From positions 434,001-498,000 of the forward strand of contig JAMWET010000761.1 in the NCBI GenBank assembly GCA_024036415.1: a stretch of DNA of 64,000 bases, read 5' to 3'. This DNA comes from Prochilodus magdalenae. Its lineage: Eukaryota; Chordata; Actinopteri; Characiformes; Prochilodontidae. The position numbers were made by a program, and so were the translations under genes. The first letter of the stretch is position 1. Every line of letters starts with the position of its first letter. A model generated the notes under the pieces. That model was not told the DNA's origin. It did not search any database and saw only the letters and a list, made by a program, of their open reading frames with translations. Positions 48,085 to 59,394 of this stretch are shown one piece after another.

Positions 48085-48093
48085 GATGCCGCT

Positions 48094-48101
48094 GCCACGT
48101 C
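48094..48101 (-). promoter_or_regulatory. Possible UPR element core (ATF6/XBP1)
   Basis: The minus strand reads GACGTGGC, preceded by A instead of the T of the UPRE consensus TGACGTGG. An ER-stress site would suit an ER folding enzyme, but an 8-bp match may be chance. No full ERSE (CCAAT-N9-CCACG) was seen. Confidence 0.3.
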
Positions 48102-48105
48102 TGGC

Positions 48106-48117
48106 TGCGCAGGCGCA
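48106..48117. promoter_or_regulatory. NRF1-like site
   Basis: TGCGCAGGCGCA, one mismatch from the palindromic NRF1 consensus TGCGCATGCGCA, 22 bp upstream of the pdia5 ATG. Confidence 0.55.
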
Positions 48118-48145
48118 GTGCGCTCTTCGGAATCTCGAGGATAGC

Positions 48146-48170
48146 GCGGTGCATTATAGGAAATGTAGTT
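48146..48170 (-). promoter_or_regulatory. ZNF143/STAF-like binding site
   Basis: The minus strand reads AACTACATTTCCTATAATGC followed by ACCGC, close to the known ZNF143 consensus ACTACAATTCCCAGAATGCA. It is about 60-85 bp upstream of the start codon, a usual position for this activator. Confidence 0.6.
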
Positions 48171-48539
48171 TGCTGGAGGTCACGGTTTTATCTGATATAT
48201 TACAGTTTGTTGGGCCAGACATTTATAAACTGTGGGTTTATATGTCAAATAATTGACAAATAAAAAAAATGTGTCTACATAGTGTTACGTATGTATATGC
48301 TTTATATGTGTAACCCACATATAAGTGTGGCTGCACGGGAGCAGATGAAGACGCGAAGAAGTGTGTGATAACCTGCAAGCGGCAAGACTGCACTTCCATC
48401 TTCACTTCCCGCTGGCTGACTGTGATCTCATGATCTCATCTATTCTACTACATGTAATAAAGCACAAAAGTCGTAACATACACTGATTTTAGGGAGAGAA
48501 CAAAATGGTCCACACACCCTTAAAAAGTAAAGCTGTAAT

Positions 48540-48580
48540 TATATATATAATATATAATATATAATATATAATATAATATT
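48540..48580. repeat. (ATATAATAT)n AT microsatellite
   Basis: ATATATAATATATAATATAT-type repeats; pure AT. Confidence 0.9.
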
Positions 48581-49358
48581 CCACTCCGTTCACATAAATA
48601 TGTCCACGATTCTGCACTTTTATGATATTTACAACTTTTGAATAAAGGAAAATTATGACTGTAATGATGTTGCACAACTTTCTAACGGCATTAGGAGATA
48701 GGAGGCGGAAAGAGTGCTAGAGCTGATCGGTGCTGATCATTTACAGACGCTGGTGTTTAACCAGTGCAGTTGAATTAGGTGATATCTATAAGGGACTGTC
48801 ACACCTCCACATACATCATATTTGTCACAGTTAAGCTTTTTTATATCACAATTTTGTGATGCATATTTTAATAAAAAGGGTTTTAGTCCGTGGTATATGT
48901 TAATATGTTTATCAATATAGCACCAAATATGGGTCTGCTATAGAACCTTCTTGGTACTACAAAGAAATGCGTTTTGCTAAGCATGTTGAGTAGGATAGCA
49001 TGTTTTAATGAAGACTGCTAATGCACGATTAATCATTAACTATTTTATACTCACTTTCTTAAATTATAAATAAAACTTTGAATGTATTAGCTGTACTATG
49101 CGTCTGATCGTGATTTGTTCTGAGAATATCATAACAGTGATAATAGAAATGTCAAAATAAACATCACTGCAATAAATCACTGTAATAAATCACTGTGGTG
49201 ATCAGTCATTAATCAGAGTGTCAAACTAACAATCTTCTCAGTAGTGGACATTTGCAAGTGATGAATTTGGTATTGTGAAGTGTAGAAGTGCACTGGACCT
49301 CTGCTCTGGGGATTATGGGAACAGCTGTGAAAGGAAACTGGTGGTAGGACAAATACCA

Positions 49359-49361
<3 letters not shown>

Positions 49362-49402
<41 letters not shown>
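49362..49402. repeat. (CA)n-(TA)n microsatellite
   Basis: About 17 CA units followed by ATATATATAT. Confidence 0.95.
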
Positions 49403-49406
<4 letters not shown>

Positions 49407-49509
49407 TAAAAAGATATTGATTTATTCATGGAATGTAGTAACAGAAGCTAATTAAAAATATCAACCAGTAACAGCAGGAAGGAACAACATGCAAGTAAAA
49501 AATATTATA

Positions 49510-49830
49510 TAATTCCCAAGGTTTTACTAACTTCCTATATACTTACAAATTTTCACTTGCTTTCTATATACATCCTATGGGTTTACTTACTTCCCAGTAA
49601 ACAAATATAAAACATAAACATAAAACTTAAAGTAATAAATATTATAAAACAAGGTTGAAATCATATATCTGACTATATTTAAACACATTTTAGATGTCCA
49701 TGAACGGCTATAGTATACTGGGTCTATATATACTTTCAACTTGCTTCCTAAATACTTACTAAGGTTTATGTACTTCCTATATAATTCTAAAGTTTCAATT
49801 GCTACACAGGAACATAAAAAAGTAGATCTT
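49510..49830. repeat. Degenerate minisatellite ACTTCCTATATACTT (left part)
   Basis: Irregular repeats of (A)CTTCCTATATACTTAC and GTTTACTTACTTCC. The same unit reappears at 51420-51560, right of the Tc1 element, suggesting one array split by the insertion. Confidence 0.7.
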
Positions 49831-49947
49831 TTTGTAGTTTGTTGGAATGGCAATGCCACAGCCTCATGAGCTGCACGTCAGATTTTGCTCCCTGCATAGA
49901 GGGAGATAACAGAAAAGAGAAGGTGTCTAAGTTACATGGGATCAGGA

Positions 49948-51398
49948 CAAGTGGTGTGAAAAAGTGTTTGCTCCCGTCATGATTTCTTAGTTTTCTGCAT
50001 GTTTGTCACTCAAATGTTTCAAATCATCAAACAAATTTATATATTAGTCAAAGGCAACACAAGTACATAAAACACATAAAACACAGTTTTTTTATGAAGA
50101 TTTTTATTATTATAGGAGAAAAAAAATCCAGACCTACATGGCCCTGTGTGAAAAACCTAATAACTGGTTGGGCCACCCTGAGCAGCAACAACTGCAATTA
50201 AGCGCTTGCGGCAACTTGCAGGGAGTCTTTCACAGTGCTGTGGAGGAATTTTGGCCCACTCATCTTTGCAAAATTGTTGAAATTCAGCCACACTGAAGGG
50301 TTTTTCGAGCATGAACTGCCTTTTTAAAGTCATACCCCAGCATCTCAATAGGATTCAGGTCAGCACTTTGACTAGGCCACTCCAAGGTCTTCACTTTGTT
50401 TTTCTTCAGCCATTCAGAGGTGATCCTCTTGTTGTTTTGGATCATGTCCTGCGGCAGAACCCAAGTTCGTTTCAGCTTGAGGACACGAACAGATGGCTGG
50501 ACATTCTCCTTCAGATCTTTTGGTAGACAGCGGAATTCATGGTTCCACACCAAGCCTTCCAGGTCCTGAAACAGCAAAACAGCCCCAGACCATCACACTA
50601 CCACCACCATATCTTATAGTAGGCATGATGATCTTTTTCTGAAATGCAGTTTTACTTTTACCCCAGATGTAATGGGACACACACCTTCCTAAAGTTTTCT
50701 GTGTCTTTTGTCTTGTCAGTCCACAGAGAATTTTCCCAAAAGTCTTGGGGATCATCAAGATGTTTTCTGGCAAAATTGAGACGAACCTTAATGTACTTTT
50801 TGCTCAGCAGTGGTTCAGCAGGGGTTCCCAGTCTCTTTCTTATAGTGGAGTCATGAACGCTGACCTTAACTGAGGCAAGTGCGGCCTGCAGTTCTTTGGA
50901 TGTTGTTGTGGGGTCTTTTGTGACCTCTTAGATGAGTCGTCGTTGCGCTCTTGGGGTAACTTTGGTCAGCCAGCCACTCCTAGAAAGGTTCACCACTGTT
51001 CCACGTTTTCGCATTTGTGGATAAAGGCTCTCACTGTGGTTCGCTGAAGTCCCAAAACTTTAGAAATGGCTTTATAGCCTTTCCAGACTTTCTTTGGATC
51101 GTGGCATGATGTCTAGCTTTTGAGTATCTTTTGGTCTGTGATTTCCTGACTGAGAACAGGTGTGGCAGTTATCAGTCCTGGATGTGGCTAGAGAAATTGA
51201 ACTCGGGTGCGATAAACCACAGTTAAGTTACGTTTTAATTGGGGGGCAAACACTTTTTCAAACAAGGCCTGTTCTTCCTTAATAATAAAAACCTTCATTT
51301 AAAAACTGCATTTTCTATTTACTTGTGTTGTCTTTAACTAATATTTAAATTTGTTTGATGATCTGAAACATTTGGGATTAACAAACATGCAAAAAAAA
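49948..51398 (-). mobile_element. Tc1-like transposon with IR/DR ends, right end truncated
   Basis: The left inverted repeat (about 200 bp) has an outer direct repeat GTGTGAAAAAGTGTTTGC and an inner one CCTGTGTGAAAAAC. The right inverted repeat keeps only the inner direct repeat (GGCAAACACTTTTTCAAACA) and the middle (ATCATCAAACAAATTT, inverted), ending in an A run near 51392 without the outer terminus. The element therefore cannot be mobilised from that side. It carries a broken transposase. Confidence 0.85.
50157..51125 (-). pseudogene. Broken Tc1-type transposase
   Basis: Minus-strand pieces in shifting frames: a worn N-terminal DNA-binding region (about 51125-50930), SLWTDKTKD with the first catalytic Asp, TIRYGGGSVMVWGCFAVSGP, then PQDMIQNNKRITSEWLKKNK and WPSQSADLNPIE (DDE motif end with Glu), and a C-terminus FCKDEWAKIPPQ...AAQGGPTSY stopping near 50157. 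Several frameshifts and an in-frame stop make it non-functional, although the catalytic residues are still recognisable. Confidence 0.85.
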
Positions 51399-51419
51399 AA
51401 TTTACTTAAAGTATATAAT

Positions 51420-51560
51420 AAGTAATATTATTTCCTAAGGTTTTTCTTACTTCCTACCTACTTCTGTATTTTTATTTAATTTTTTAATATACTTCCGAAG
51501 ATTTTACTTACTTCTTATATACTTCCTATTTTTATTTACTTCCTTCATACTTCCTGTCCT
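51420..51560. repeat. Degenerate minisatellite ACTTCCTATATACTT (right part)
   Basis: TTACTTCCTACCTACTTC, ATACTTCCGAAGATTTTACT, TACTTCTTATATACTTCCTA: the same unit as 49510-49830. Confidence 0.7.
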
Positions 51561-51959
51561 ATATGCCTTACCAATGTATATTCTAAACATGTTTTAAGTA
51601 TGTTATTTTTGTATGTACTGTAATGAAACACATTAGTGAACACATGTTGACAGTGTATCTATTATTTATCCATCACTACTGTTCCATTTTGAACATGTAA
51701 ATAAAGTTTGCCGATTCTGATTAAATCCCTCACCTACCTCTGTAAAAGATGCTCTAACACTTTCATCGGACCTCTTAAAAGTCGTAGCGCTGTTTGTTCG
51801 CAAACCCCAAACAGTTAATCAAGAGCTTCATAGATTATAGGAACAGACTATCGGGCTATTACAGGGGGGGCGACCCACACGGATAATTCACCACAACACA
51901 AACCTTCACGATGAGTGAGGGAAGATAATTCACATAGAGGTTTGTACATGTACTGGAAC

Positions 51960-52218
51960 ATGTCGTGTCGTGTTTTGTAGCACGGAGGAGAAGCAGGTAA
52001 TCTGTAGCTGCTCCGGAGTTAGTCCCCCCCCCGTTTTGGGTTTGAGGTGCAGCAGCCCTTGTAGTAGCCCGAGCTCAGAGCACACAGCGCAGTGAGCAGC
52101 TGCAGGTCTGTCGGTGAGAGCCGTCCACGTTCACACAGGGATAACAAACAGGTCTGCACACAGGACGGACACAGCGCTGTATGCTCACAGCTTCTCCACC
52201 ACGGAAGGACGTCTAAAG
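51960..52218 (+). other. Possible non-coding first exon of a divergent gene (sema5b?)
   Basis: A GC-richer, repeat-poor block within AT-rich surroundings, ending AAAG|gtaacg, an acceptable splice donor. It has no long frame, so if it is an exon it is 5' UTR. In mammals, as I recall, SEMA5B is transcribed head-to-head with PDIA5, and this strand and distance would fit. There is no coding evidence and the 5' boundary is a guess. Confidence 0.25.
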
Positions 52219-55200
52219 GTAACGCTGACCACTCTAATATATAATATCCGCCGTACAGTGTAAAACCTCCCCGAGGCTGCAGCTGGTTTAGATCATTATG
52301 TTGGGACTTTGCTGAACTTCTGGCTCCAGCGCTCCTCCCGCTCGTCTCTGCGGCTGCAGGCTTGTTCTTCGCACTCAGTCCTGTGGAAACCTTAAACGTG
52401 TCTGATCTCCAATCAGGCTAACTAAAAGAGAAGACACATATAGTCATAATAGTAGAAAGTGATTTCAGTGTTTTGAACTTCGATGTGGATACTGGAGGTG
52501 CACTCTCCCCAACACATGGACTTTAGGATGCTTGGCCGGGTGTTGTGTATACAGTGTTTCCTTTCTGATTTACTGTGTGTGTTTTTGTTGGTTTGGGGTG
52601 TTGATTTTCAGTTGTTGCCTCCGTGTCCCCACACTTCAGCTTTAATGCTATTTGTTAAGAATCCCTCATTTTCAGCTCCCTCCCCTCCACCAATGGAGTA
52701 ATTAGTCTTCTTGAACAAAGCTGGAGAAGAGTAATCAGACAGCGTCTCTTTCAGGGCGATACGGATTTACTTGCCACTCACGTTCCGTCTTGGGATCAGA
52801 GGAGTTTTTGGTCTGCTCACCTTTCCAAACTACTTTGCCAACAAGAGCTGCTTATGCCTTCTAACAAAGGGAGAGCTTTAACTGCGAGTCTGTTATCTGA
52901 GAAAGCTTTGATTCCTTTCTCTAATGTGATAGACAGCACTGGACTGTGTAGTCAGACTGCTGGAGGAGATGTGAGGATGGTCCTTTAAGGGGAGTGATGT
53001 GTACAGGATGAGGGACCTTTTCCACTGTATGGGCATGATCTGTGAGCTCCTGCTTACATATCAGGCTTCAGTCTGTCACAGCTAGTTCCCAACAGTTTAG
53101 AGTCTAGTGGTTAAAAAGACTCCTTGTGTGCCATTGGACTGTCACTGTGTTGTGGGAAACAGGTGGATTCCCAAATGCTTCCTTATTGTTTGTTAAACCA
53201 GACGTATCTGTCAGTTCATTCAGATCCGCCTATGAGACTAACCTGGAAGAGTAGTCCTATAGGCCTCAGGGAAGCATCATGCAGTCTATACATCCTTAGA
53301 AGGGAAGAGACCTTTGTATATAAGCATTTTAGGAGAGATTATGGGATTGATAGCAGACTTGGACTGTGCTCCAGCTGTTGGCCTGATGCTTCATTGCACT
53401 GCAGGTCACAGTGATGTCTGCTTCCTGTTGTATATACTGCTATGAATTTGAACTGAAAGGATCATCCTCATGTGAATCCACAAGTCCTTTGTGGAAAACC
53501 TAGACTCTTAAATACAGACTGGAATAGTCTGAGGCAGTAGGGGGCACTGTTGAGTAGGTTTTTGGGGGCCGAGAGAGACTGAAAGTGATGGTGAATTTCA
53601 CTGGTCTAACTCAGATATGGGCTCGCATCATGCGAAACACTGTGCACACAATAGAGCAGTGAGCACGCTGCAATATCTCTGTCTGTGGACAAAGACTGTC
53701 TGGTCATTACGAGTCTCTGTGAAGGAAAATGATGAGGAGGGGACTGACCTGCATAACTATGCTTTCAAGATGCTGCTTATAGCTCATATCTAATGCAACA
53801 CGCAGCTCTGCCTTAAAATAACAGCTTTTGATCTTAACCTGGAACCTCATTGTCTTTCTTTGAGGGGAGAACTAGAGAGGGAATTTCTGCTGAAGTAAGT
53901 GTTACTTGCTCTGGTGAGGGGAAATAATGGGATGATCCAGACCTGAGCGCTCATTTGCACTTCACATATTTCTATCAATATTTATGTAGCCTGTTTCACT
54001 GAGCACTTTAATAAATGGTACGGTAACAGCCTCTGTTGCTTCAGTCTCTTTACTTTACACTGATGGAAACCTTTTGGCTTCCCGTTGTTTGGTCTCTTTT
54101 GGCATAATCGGCTTTGGAACTTCCACGCTGAGGCATATAAGCAGCATCCGGCGATTAAAAGCACATCATATTCGCCTTTACTCTGTTGCTTTCTGTACGT
54201 CGTCGTGCACTGATTGTGCTGATTGCTCTGCTTCCCTGCAGCGTATTGACAATATCCGATGGAAACAAAAGTAATAACCTCAAAGACGTCTTTGTAACCA
54301 TGTTATGACTCATTCTAAGGGGGCTGACACTTCACAATAGATTGCCATCAGTCATAGGCAATCATCTACGCATGAGTCTATTATGTGCATGTTTGCGTTT
54401 AAGGCTTCCTGTTAACATCTCCCAACCATGAGTTCCTTTGTCCCCAGGTTCTCTAAAGCCTTTATATTGTGGCTCTAAACAAACGTGCTTGACCAAAGTA
54501 TTAATATTCATATAGCCCCCCTCCCCCCACATGTGCCAGTTGATTCATGTGTTTTCCTTGCTTCCTGAGGCCTGTCATTCAGATGTAAAACAGGTTTTCA
54601 TCTGTGATGAACTTATGAGGGCTCTCATCAGCTTGAAATGCACAAGCCCGCTGTTTTAAGGCTGCTCTGAAAGCAAACGGGAAGCATCTCTGTGCTTTTC
54701 TGGACAGCTACCACAGCCCTGTTGCATCCACAGTAACAGGACCTGAGTAGAGGATGGCGCCACTGATCGCGCTTGATATCACCGTAAATAATTTCTGCTC
54801 ATTAATATAAACTCAGCAAGTAAAGACTCAATGGCCCTCATCGAAGTTGTAATGGTGCATATTTAAAAACATCCCTAATGAATTATTTCTGACGCTGAGA
54901 CATCAATCGAGAGCGGACAATGGCAATGAAAGTTTAATGGAGAACTCGATCTGAGCGACAGCAGACATGACTGCATGGAAAAGAGTGCCGGTGCCTGTAG
55001 CTCTTCCACCCGAGCCGTCTAGCTTTAAGTGAAGAAAGCTTAGAGACGCAGCGCAAGCGGTCTTGTGCACTGAGGCAGTCAAGATAGGGTTCTCTCTTAA
55101 CAGCTTTAAAAGCTCTTAGAGATCCACTCAGCCCACTTTTCGAAACTTCAGGTCAAACCACAGCAGGCATTTTAGTAAGTGTTAGAAGAAACGTTCTATG

Positions 55201-57785
55201 CTGGAGTTTTACATAGACAGAAAAATAATTATTGCACAAGACTTTCATCTCATATGACTGCACTTTGTTTCATTATAGTTATGATCAGGGGTTTTGCCCT
55301 ACCGGCTCATCTAACATTTCTTCGGTAATTATGTGTATTATATAAGACTTACTCCTCATTATCCTGGGAAAGCTTTACACTTGTTGGATGTTGGAACATT
55401 GCTGTGTGAATTTGTTTGCATTCCGCTACAGAAGCATTAGTGGGGTCAGGTACTGATGGTCTGTGATTCTCTACTGCTCCAGCTCCTCCCATTGTCGTGG
55501 ATGAAGTGCCATCACTCCAGAAAGTACTGTTCTACTTCTCCACAGCCCAGTCCTGGGGGGCTTTATACACCAGTAGCTGACCCCTTTGGCATTGGATGTG
55601 ACTATGGGCTCATGTGTGGCTGCTGCATAGCATGCTATTCTGTTGGCAGTGCTTTTCTATGGACAAACTGTCTGCGCAACCGAACACTTGTATTAGCAAT
55701 GGGTTCACTTTAAAAGAGCTTAATTCACAGGTTACAGTAGTTGCCTGGATGCTGTATGATACATATGTATGCCTCATGTGAGCTACTGCATGAAGGCATC
55801 TAAAATAAATTTCCGAGGTATCTGCTTGCCAGAGTAAATTTTCAAAAACCTTTCAGTTTGTGGGATTCTGTGTATCTGTTCTCTTTTATCTTGTGCTTGT
55901 GGTGTTCACCACAGAAACAACCACATCTTTCTTGTTCTACAACCACAAACTCTTATCTTGACCTGTGCAAACACTCCTTAGAGTGTTATATTTTTGGATG
56001 TGAAAAGCGGTAGTGTGCTTCCCAAAACTGTTGTTTTCATCTAAGTGCATCTACTGTACTGCTCAGTACCTGTAGGAATGAAGAACGACATGCATTTTAA
56101 CAGACCCTTTGAAAATCCACCATAATAGAAGTAGACATGTCCTCCAATGACTGCTATCACCCTTTGTGGGTGTCTCTACATACAGAAATGGATTATTGAT
56201 AGGGATACGGTTAATGTGTTTTTGGAGCAGAAGAGAAATAAATGCTTTTAGAATGGTGACTGTATTGTCCACAGTTTCCCAGACTGAATAAACTTATAAC
56301 TAAAGCTGCACAATATGGCAATAATATGTCGAGATACTTCAGGAGCTTTTCATAATACTTGATATATGTATAATCCATTTCTGTACATAGAGACACCACA
56401 AGTGGCAATTAAAGGAAGGGTGATAGCAGTCATGTCTAATTCTATTGTGTTGCTCTGTCAAAGGGCCTGTTAAAATATATGCCATTCTTCATATATATAT
56501 ATATTGGAGGCAAAGCAAACATCTAATAGAAAAGGTCATGAGAGTTTCTGTGTTGTGAAGAATTGTTTTACGAATTGTCACAGGACTTCCTGCTTTACCC
56601 AAAGCCTAAAGAGAAGCCCTCCAGTTGGGTGTGAATTGTTGTTTTTGATGAAGCCCCTCATTATTTTGCTTTCCATCAGGACTCAAAAGATGGAATAGCT
56701 GTGCCTCATACTGTCTTTTGTTTGGCTTTGTTGTGCCGGTGGGGATGGCCCGACGGTGTGGGTGGATTAGGCCGTTTCTCAAGCAGTTCATTGCCATGAT
56801 TTGGAAAAAAAATCTTGCTTACACTAAAAATAACAAGGTGGGAGGAGATCAAATTATTGTCTGGGTTTATTTGGTTTTGTCGGAGTAGGGCTGGGGTATT
56901 GTTTATGAGTGTGCAGCAGTGTGAAGCACAGTGTGGATGGATGACTGCGCACTCCTCGGTCTGTGAAATGTGATCTATGATATGACTGAGCTACTCGCTG
57001 TCTCAGCCTTAATTAATACTTGATGTGATTGAAGGAGCTCAATTTGTCTGGAGTCTTATCATGTTCCTTTTTTCAGCTTGCCCCAAAAACAGACAACAGC
57101 AGAAATAGAAACAATTAAACCCTGAAATGGATAATTATGTCTTATGTATTATTGTCATGGACCTCGTTTTGTACCAATCAAGCAAGACCAGCTGCTCGCT
57201 GTTGTCGCTGTCGCTGTGGTGCTTAAATTAATGCAGTGCTTTAAGATTCAGATCCTGACTTCTGAAAGTGCGCTAAATGCATGCTGAGGCCAGTTTTGGT
57301 GCTTTATATCAAAACCTTGTAGCTTTATTTATTTATTTATGTACATTTTATAACCCACAGTTGCCCTTCACATTGTGTGAACATTTGAAGGTGAAATGTC
57401 CAAAAATGCTGCCCTTAAAGAACAGAACACTGGGAACAGAACCGTAAACAAGATGACGCTATACTACACTCATGACTCATTATCGGCCATTGAGGTACAA
57501 ACTGAGACAGGGTGCGCCGGGGCTAGCTGGTTAGCGTGGTGACTGAGTAGATATTATACACAGATGTTCTTGGCATACCAGCAAAAGCTGTCTTTAATAA
57601 ATGAAGAAAGCATGGCGTTGGAAAGTCTCTTCTTAAGCACTGATGTCCAGTGTACATGTTATAGCATTGGTATCATAGCTGATCACAGTAACAGTAAATA
57701 GCGCTGTAATGCTCAGCCTTGCTGCTCTGTTAGTTTGTCTTTGGTTATGCCTGTTTTAACTAGATGTGTGATTTTAAGATTTTAA
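52219..57785. other. Non-coding region, possibly first intron of a divergent gene
   Basis: I find no convincing exon or repeat family. The open frames at 52483-52701, 53124-53414 and 55456-55713 match nothing I recognise. The stretch 54740-54965 is repeat-poor and TAAT-rich and is a candidate regulatory element. A short GCTAGCTGGTTAGCGTGGTG near 57523 resembles a tRNA D-arm but has no partner. Confidence 0.5.
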
Positions 57786-58016
57786 TCCCTTGTTGATCCC
57801 ACAGTGGGGAAATTTAGTGAAGTGAAACACCCACAAACACACTCCCTAGTGAACATACACACTAGGGGCAGTGAGCACACTTACCCGGAGTGGAGGGAGC
57901 AGTTGGGGGTTAGGTGCCTTGCTCAAGGGCACCTCAGTCGTTACTGTCAGTTCAGGGAATCGAACCAGCGACCCTCCGGTCAAGGCTGGTTCCCTAACCT
58001 CCAGCCCATGACTGCC
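57786..58016 (-). mobile_element. tRNA-derived SINE with LINE-like tail
   Basis: Read on the minus strand: head GGCAGTCATGGGCTGGAGGT (A-box region), B box CTGGTTCGATTCCC, body GTGCCCTTGAGCAAGGCACC, and 3' end TTTCCCCACTGTGGGATCAA, which resembles the 3' ends of fish LINEs and would be the retrotransposition recognition tail. I recall this as a common fish repeat. It starts 7 bp after the 3' end of the tRNA-Ile-like gene. Confidence 0.7.
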
Positions 58017-58023
58017 AAATCAC

Positions 58024-58116
58024 TGCTCCACGTGAGGCTTGAACTCACAACCTCAGCATAGCTTCACCTGCACTGCTGTATAAGTATCGCGCGCTGATCG
58101 GTTGCGCCACTGGAAC
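58024..58116 (-). tRNA. tRNA-Ile(UAU)-like gene with intron, partly degenerate
   Basis: The minus strand reads GTTCCAGTGGCGCAACCGAT, CAGCGCGCGATACTTATA, a likely 19-nt intron (cagcagtgcaggtgaagct), then ATGCTGAGGTTGTGAG, TTCAAGC and CTCACGTGGAGCA. This follows vertebrate tRNA-Ile(UAU), which has an intron at the same place. The anticodon loop is CUUAUAA and the T stem GTGAG/CTCAC is perfect. Mismatches at 7-66 (G-G) and 29-41 (A-C) suggest a worn copy or pseudogene. The CCA end is not encoded, as expected in eukaryotes. Confidence 0.65.
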
Positions 58117-59394
58117 TGTGTGGTTGGTCAGTGCTCTTTAATAATGGGTGATGTCTACAATATGCTCAGAAAAACCTAATTAATCTCTTTAAAACATCAT
58201 CATGTTGCCTACCTTGGTGTATCCACACTGTAAAACACAAAGCACCACTACCTTAGATGTCCAAGGATTGGCTCGTCTTCCTCTGAGTGTAAATTACTGT
58301 TTAAGCTGCTTAATCCAAATGCATGCACTTAATGTTCCTGATTGTTGGCATGCATAATCATGATTTAATGGTATCAGTGATATGTTTGGGCACCTGCTTA
58401 TATTCTGATATGCTCCTCTGCTTTACACTTTTTAATTGACTTTGACTACAGAGGAAAACTGCCATTAGGCTAGGTGTAGCACAGAGCCACATAAATGGCT
58501 CACATCGTCCATGTTAACTAAATGAAGAAAAAAGGCTTCTTAATTTTTATAATTAGCTTTAATGAGAAGATGATGATGATGAATATGATGCTGTGTTCAC
58601 AGTTTCATTTGAAATTTTGGAAAGCTTCGTTTTTGTTGTGTTCTGAGTCCGGTTTCATGCACCGTGCCTGTGAGGGAGGGATGCTGTTGTATTTGAGCGG
58701 ACGTGAAGGCATGCGTCTTTTCTTCAACATTGTTCTCTGTTCAGTGCAAGGAGGCTTCAATGAAGAGATGGGAAAAGGGGTAGAGACCAAAATGCTCCCA
58801 CAGTTGATTTGCCCATTGTGGGGGAGGAACACTATTCCCATTGATGGTGTTGATGGTGAAACCCCCAAAAGCTGGAGAAAGGGGGCCCATTCAGTGCAAT
58901 GGGCGACCCTACCCTACTATGCGAGATGGGTTTTAGAGCTTTTGTGGGGCACGGTGGGAACATTGTCCTCATTCTAGTGATTTAATACTGCCAGGTCCAA
59001 GCTGCTTCGTTATGTCTTCAAAGCCTATGGGTCTCTACCCTTAATCATTATCTCAAGGTAGGGAGTAGGTTTCCTGGGAAAATCATGCATCCTGTGGGCA
59101 GATTGGAACCCCCCTCTTTTTGTGTGGAGAATAAGCTGAATCACCAACATTGCTGGTTCTCTTTGGACTACTCAGAGTGCCATCTTATTAGGTGTAGCCC
59201 AAAAGTCACGTTGGCTGCAGGGGACGTGTGCAATCCAATAATATACTGAAACATCAGGAATTCCCATATGCCAGTTGTGGACTGATGCTGATATCCAATA
59301 CTTTTTATGCGCATATGTGCTGATTCCCATGCCAATAAAGAAATATTAATGATTAAATATTAATACTTAAAGAAATATTGGTACTAGAGCTCAA

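Larger units (their letters stand above)
48085..48180 (-). promoter_or_regulatory. pdia5 proximal promoter / 5' leader, TATA-less
   Basis: GC-rich stretch immediately upstream of the pdia5 ATG. In gene order (right to left) it contains a ZNF143-like site (48170-48146), an NRF1-like site (48117-48106) and a UPR-element-like core (48101-48094). There is no TATA box. Such site combinations are common in broadly expressed vertebrate promoters. The transcription start cannot be placed from sequence alone. Confidence 0.65.
48181..51950. other. Intergenic region right of pdia5
   Basis: AT-rich DNA between the pdia5 promoter and a possible divergent exon. It contains a TATAA microsatellite (48540-48580), a CA microsatellite (49362-49402), an ACTTCCTATATACTT-type minisatellite split by a Tc1 element (49510-49830 and 51420-51560) and that element (49948-51398). 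No gene is seen. Confidence 0.75.

Noticed and set aside
57515..57545. tRNA-like D-arm GCTAGCTGGTTAGCGTGG
   Set aside because: No matching anticodon arm, T arm or acceptor stem within 100 bp.
58522..58977. 151-codon plus-strand frame
   Set aside because: Starts in AT-rich low-complexity DNA (Met-rich), has no domain I recognise, and no supporting splice sites or neighbours.
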